A DNA stretch of 64,000 bases from Planococcus citri (lineage: Eukaryota; Arthropoda; Insecta; Hemiptera; Pseudococcidae): assembly GCF_950023065.1 (NCBI RefSeq), contig NC_088678.1:37686580-37750579 (forward strand). The letters run 5' to 3'. Under the pieces are notes generated by a model, which ran no database searches, was not told the DNA's origin, and worked only from the letters and a program-made list of their open reading frames with translations. Made by a program: the position numbers and the translations under genes. Below are positions 59,503 through 64,000 of the stretch, piece after piece. Positions within the stretch are counted from its first letter, which is position 1. Each line of letters opens with the position of its first letter.

Positions 59503-62388
59503 ATAATAAAAACCTATATTCAATCGAGTTATAATGTGTCATTTCGAATTTTATTTTACCTATTTTGATAATTAATAATCTACGGTTATTTAATGATACA
59601 ATCGAATAGGCTGCTAATTAGAGTAATGACTAATGTACCAAGAATCGCGCGAGTGCGCCAAAAAAGCATCCAATCTTACAATCTGAATGGGTAAACTTTT
59701 ATTCAAAGCTTCATAGTCATACACCGGCAACATCAAGTATTTATTAACTATTATTTATCGTTTTACTTCGCTTCTGCTTGTACGCCATAACTTCACATTC
59801 GTTTACAGTTTAGTTTATCTGGCTGCTTATAACTCAACTCGCAGTCGTACTAATGTGTTCTTATCATTATGCAAAGCGATAACAATATGAAAAGAAAACA
59901 AAACTGTTTTAAAATAGGTATAGCCCTTCTTACCCCGATCCAGGGTAATGTATCCTCAAATAATTGATAATTTGAAATTGTTTTCCTAACGAGAAAAATG
60001 TTGGTAATGCAGAAAGTATTCACATGCATCAATTCGTCATTCGTTGAGTATAAATAAAGTTTCCCTTTCATCTATCAAAATTTCAAAATGTTACCTAATT
60101 TTTTTTGCTTCTTCCAAATCAGAATCGCAACTACATACATTGCCAGCAGTGGAATGATTTGGATTCAAATTTAAAAATTCACAATCGAATTCACAGAAAA
60201 TTTCATCAAAAAAGGCTGAAGTTCATTCTGAATATAAGTCAAAATGTCCAATTACGTAAAAAATAACATCATAATTGAATTCAGCATGCTCAAAAACCAT
60301 GAAATCGATATACATGTCGCATATTTATCACTTTTCTCATATAAACCCCTTTTAACCCCCCCCCCCCCAATCTCCATTCATCAATGACTTAGGTTTCTAT
60401 CGAAGAATTAATAAATCCTTGAATAACAATGAACTAAATTTATGATAAAATAACACTTCACCCCATGAGAGGATTACAGCCTCAATTCAAAAAGGTGAAT
60501 ACAGGGGTTGAATGGGAGGGGGGTAAACATTAAAAAATGATAAAAAATCGTCATGTATATCGATTGTTTGGTTTAAGAGGTCACTGAATTCGATTTTGAT
60601 ATTGATTTTGAGCTCCAAACCCAAAGTGCTCGAAAGTGTAAATTGTAGGTTAGGATTATTTTAATTAACTTGAACAAAAAAATTACTCCGCAGAAAATTT
60701 TAGATTTGATCACATAACATCATGAATTTTTTGAGAATTGGCGAGAAAGTTTACTTCGTGTGGGGTGTGGGAGACTATCTAGGAAAATTTTGAGCTCCCT
60801 TTCCCTTCAAGGAACGGAATCAGAGAGCCTCAAAGTGAGATAATTTTTTTAAAAAACAAGATTTTTTGTAAACTTTTGGTTGGTGTTATTGATAAAATGA
60901 CTCGACCATTCCTCATTCTATTGACTTTGAAATTCAATACCGCTTTTAGCTGTCTACCAGCAATTTCGGCTACTTTATGAGAGGTTGTTTGCAAAAATCG
61001 TAACCTCCTAATCTTATCAATTTTATTAAGTACACTGTTCTACCATTAAAACTTTCATTTTGAAAAAACTTCGTTAGATTCGTCCTCAACACGTTGGAAT
61101 ACACCAATAAACACTCCGCACAGTAATTTTGATTAAAATTTTCAAAATTTGTATTTTTTCGAAAATTAATTTTGTCAAAATCCTGGGAATGTTTTTTTTA
61201 CACTTCACAGTTTATGCATCAAGACACCAATTTCTATTTAGACCCCCCCAAAAAAAGGCCAAATACCAGTACTTTAATTTAAAGTCATTTGCAATAATTC
61301 AACATAATTAGTAAGATGTACTTGAGCCTTAACATTTTTTCTAAAATTTTTGTAATTTTTGTTACTTTATCGTTGAAATGACATCCTGGCGTCTTAGAAG
61401 AGACCAGCATACGTAATTACACGCAGAATGATTTCAGAATAATTAAAATTTACTAGTCCATTAAATTATTGCTATTACCTAACAAACTATAAACGCTCAT
61501 GGTTCAGGTATCTTAAAAATACAAGTTCTCTCATCTCCTTAGTTTCATTTACTGTCACCGTTATAAATTTCTCACCATTATACAGTCTCAGGTACCAGTA
61601 CTAGACTAGAATATGTAGTACTCAATGATAACAACCTGTTGTACCCCTTTCCCAGTTAATTTTCTACATTACGATTCGACATCCGATTTGAATGAAATTT
61701 CATTCAACCTCAAGCTCAAGGTGACACAACAGAGGGCAAAGATTCACCAAGATGAAAATATCATCGCACAAAAAAAATCATTTCTTCGATTGATGAACGA
61801 AAGAGAACGTTGTATAAGAAACCAGTTTTGTGTGTGATAAAATGCTACGATATGTGAAATGTCATCTTTGACGTCACTTCCTCAGCAACCGAAAAAAAGC
61901 AAAATTCGGTAATAAAAAATAATTCTTCAATTTATAAATACACACCGCGGTCCAAAAAGTTTTTAATTTTAGCCAACAGGAAACAAAGGAACTAAGACGA
62001 GTGTGAAAAACAAACGCGTTATATGGAGAAGAAAAAAACTTTCAAAGGCGTCGGAACGTCTTCCGTTTCGGAATCTAATTTATTACACGAGCCTTTGACG
62101 TGTGTTTTTTCACATATATTTTACAGTATCACTCTCTCTTTCTTTTTTTGTTTTGTGATAGCTACACTTCTAAGACCGAAGCTATTTAAAACAACGGAGT
62201 ACGTCTTCGACATAATAATAACTTTAATTATACAGATGCATCTTGCGCATATATATGGTACATATTCAAAGGTGTGAACGAATCCTTACACGATATAGAA
62301 GACAGATTTGAATACTATCCAAATTAAAAACAAGCCATATAGAGGAAACTCCTCGTTAACGACGATTGAAAATTTACTCAGCACTTAC
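59503..62388. other. Intron-like AT-rich DNA with one CRE/ETS site
   Basis: Mostly A/T-rich, with a 13-base C run at 60356-60368. At 61869-61881 it reads TGACGTCACTTCC, a perfect CRE next to an ETS-type core on the other strand, the mirror of the pair at 4409. Small frames (60-84 codons) have no recognisable motif. On the minus strand this would be the intron downstream of the exon at 62389-62505. Confidence 0.4.
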
Positions 62389-62505
62389 CTCAGATTTGAT
62401 TTTGAAATTTTTAGGCATATATTCGTACGAATCGTAGAAATCATTTTCATCTTCATCCGGTAAATTCAGCTCGTAAGATAATGCTTGAACGGAATCCATT
62501 TTATT
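62389..62505 (-). CDS. First coding exon (MDSVQALS...), unknown protein
   Basis: On the minus strand a CT-repeat tract and TATGCTGCAG (AG at 62507-62506) precede AATAAAATGG, placing an ATG at 62499 with A at -3 and G at +4. It reads MDSVQALSYELNLPDEDEND, then FYDSYEYMPKNFKIKSE, and ends CTGAG|GTAAGT in phase 0 (GT at 62388-62387). The peptide is acidic and ends in IKSE, a sumoylation-type motif like IKQE in the exon at 26281-26422. A 5' untranslated exon probably lies further right. Acidic start plus such motifs hints at a transcriptional regulator, but I cannot name the family. The frame is also open upstream of the ATG. Confidence 0.6.
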
Positions 62506-64000
62506 CTGCAGCATAAAGAGAGAGAGAGAGAAAAAGTAATGTATTATCAGCGTGTTTGTCATTTAAATAAAATCGGTTAAGACCGGTTTTATACATACAT
62601 ATAATAATAACCGCAAAAAAATACATATAAGTGAGCCTTACGTAATGTATTTCACAGTTAAACAGGCTAAACGGCCAATTTCAGTACGCGTTTTACTTTC
62701 AATGCGAAAATACCCATGATATAGAAAAAATCACATCAATTTCAGTTTCGTTTGAAGACAAGTTTCATTTGCATTTTTAACTAGAGAACTACGACGGTAA
62801 TTATTTCGAATATTGCAAGTGTAAAGTACCTAATGAAATCAATGTACAGTTGCCAGTTAGAGGATGCCAAACGTTTTTTACCAATTATTTTGGGTTAAAG
62901 AAATAACTTGGGTCTTTTTTCATCGTAATTTCGATGTAAAATCGCTCACTTTTCATCTGCAGACCAAATCATTTTTTATTTCAAGTTAAGAATTATTAAC
63001 ACAGGATGATTTTATAGCTCGTGGAATTAGAAACCACGAATAGACTGTGCATCAAAAATATTTCATCAGAATCATAATGGAGAGTGCATTCTTTCAATAA
63101 AAAAGGACCACAAAAGGACCTTATTATGTATTATCAATTTCTACGGATTTTTACGTGAAGTTTTTGTTTGTAACTCTTTCAAGATAAGAATTTAAAGTGA
63201 TCCGAGCGAAGGGAGGGCAAAAGCTTGGAAAATTGTAAAATCCAAAAAGGAAAAAAACATCTTTTTGATAGGTACATACATACATACCTATAAGGATTTG
63301 ATTTTTCTAGATTCAAATTCGGGTACTCTGAATACCTTTCGTGATCACGTTTAGAGTTCATACATGCCAATTGAAGTGTTTTCCACATATTACTTTAGTT
63401 TTCTACATCCTACAGTCATGTCATAACACTTCATAACTTGCAATTCAAACACTGAAATTGGTGAATTCGACGATTACGAGTAGATAAGAGGTTAACATTT
63501 TAAAATTGATTCAATTCAGTTCAATGTTAAAATACCTAACACAAATTTGGTCAAGTTTTTACAAATTTTTTTGAATAAATTTTAATTCTGTAGGTACCTA
63601 TTTTAGAAATTAATTTTTTTTTTAAATCAAAAATGAAAACTCGGAAAGTTTTGTAAAAATGACTAAACCAAAAAACTAAAATAAAATTGGCCCGAACCCC
63701 CGAATTTTCAACCACGTAGGTAATTAATTTGCAAAAATCCTCATAAATCAATACGTAAGTACGTACACATTACACAACACACATCCTTTACCTTTCATCA
63801 TTCCATCAAACACCATCAAAATTTCTGTTCAATCCTCATATTGTTACCCTGTACTTCAGTATACACGCATTTACCCCCTGCCCAGGGGTCACTCTCCATC
63901 TCGAAGTCATGTTAGCATCTACCTATGTAGATTGTGACAAATAACACACCAAATCGCAATCACATAAATATACTATTCTGAACGAAAAAGTATTGGTATT
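62506..64000. other. Intron-like DNA to the window edge
   Basis: Begins with a GA microsatellite (62517-62533; CT on the minus strand, part of the acceptor). A/T-rich further on, with one more copy of the GAGCGAAGGGAGGG-type motif at 63201-63232. Nothing else recognised. Confidence 0.5.

Noticed and set aside
1..64000. CRISPR arrays, bacterial operons or defence islands
   Set aside because: No regularly spaced repeats, no ribosome-binding-site-led gene strings, and intron signals throughout; the DNA is eukaryotic.

Overview
The window looks like nuclear DNA of an insect. It is strongly AT-rich with long A/T homopolymer stretches, carries short words such as TACCTAC and GGTAC at high frequency, and holds sparse, small exon-like segments in very large non-coding spans, beside arthropod-type transposons. 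I lean towards a hemipteran (mealybug- or aphid-like), but that is inference from sequence texture only. No CRISPR array, rRNA, canonical tRNA gene or bacterial-type operon was seen.

The one fully recognisable protein-coding unit is a Ty1/copia LTR retrotransposon on the minus strand (32422-38880) with two 424-bp LTRs differing at 3 positions and a 5-bp target duplication (TTACC). Its gag-pol reading frame is interrupted by a 416-bp hAT-type MITE (37007-37422) with its own 8-bp duplication (GAACCAGT). The insertion splits one frame into a gag fragment (37352-38323) and a pol fragment (33016-36957).

Host coding sequence is scarce. Three minus-strand exon-like pieces with good splice signals (62389-62505, 46163-46240, 26281-26422) fit one gene with alternative first exons. 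The first two both encode a start with MDSV and leave in phase 0; the third accepts phase 0 and carries a sumoylation-type IKQE motif. I do not recognise the family; a transcriptional regulator is a guess. A further possible alternative start exon lies at 3063-3102. On the plus strand, 47098-47146 encodes a signal-peptide-like start ending on a strong donor, and 54813-55384 holds a cluster of short exon-like blocks with cysteine-containing peptides.

Other repeats, left to right: a degenerate 35-40-bp minisatellite (15.17-15.63 kb), a Harbinger-like non-autonomous element (30458-31459), a 148-bp tandem duplication (32047-32346), a Tc1/mariner-type MITE (47795-48035), a long fold-back MITE with 204-bp arms (51959-52397), a composite hAT-like element (55692-56824), a tRNA-derived SINE-like piece (about 58985-59115, minus strand) and a hammerhead-like motif (59452-59502). 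Elsewhere the window alternates between AT-rich, homopolymer-dominated tracts and more CpG-containing blocks of 1-2.5 kb, which may include promoters, enhancers and untranslated exons but hold no gene I can name.
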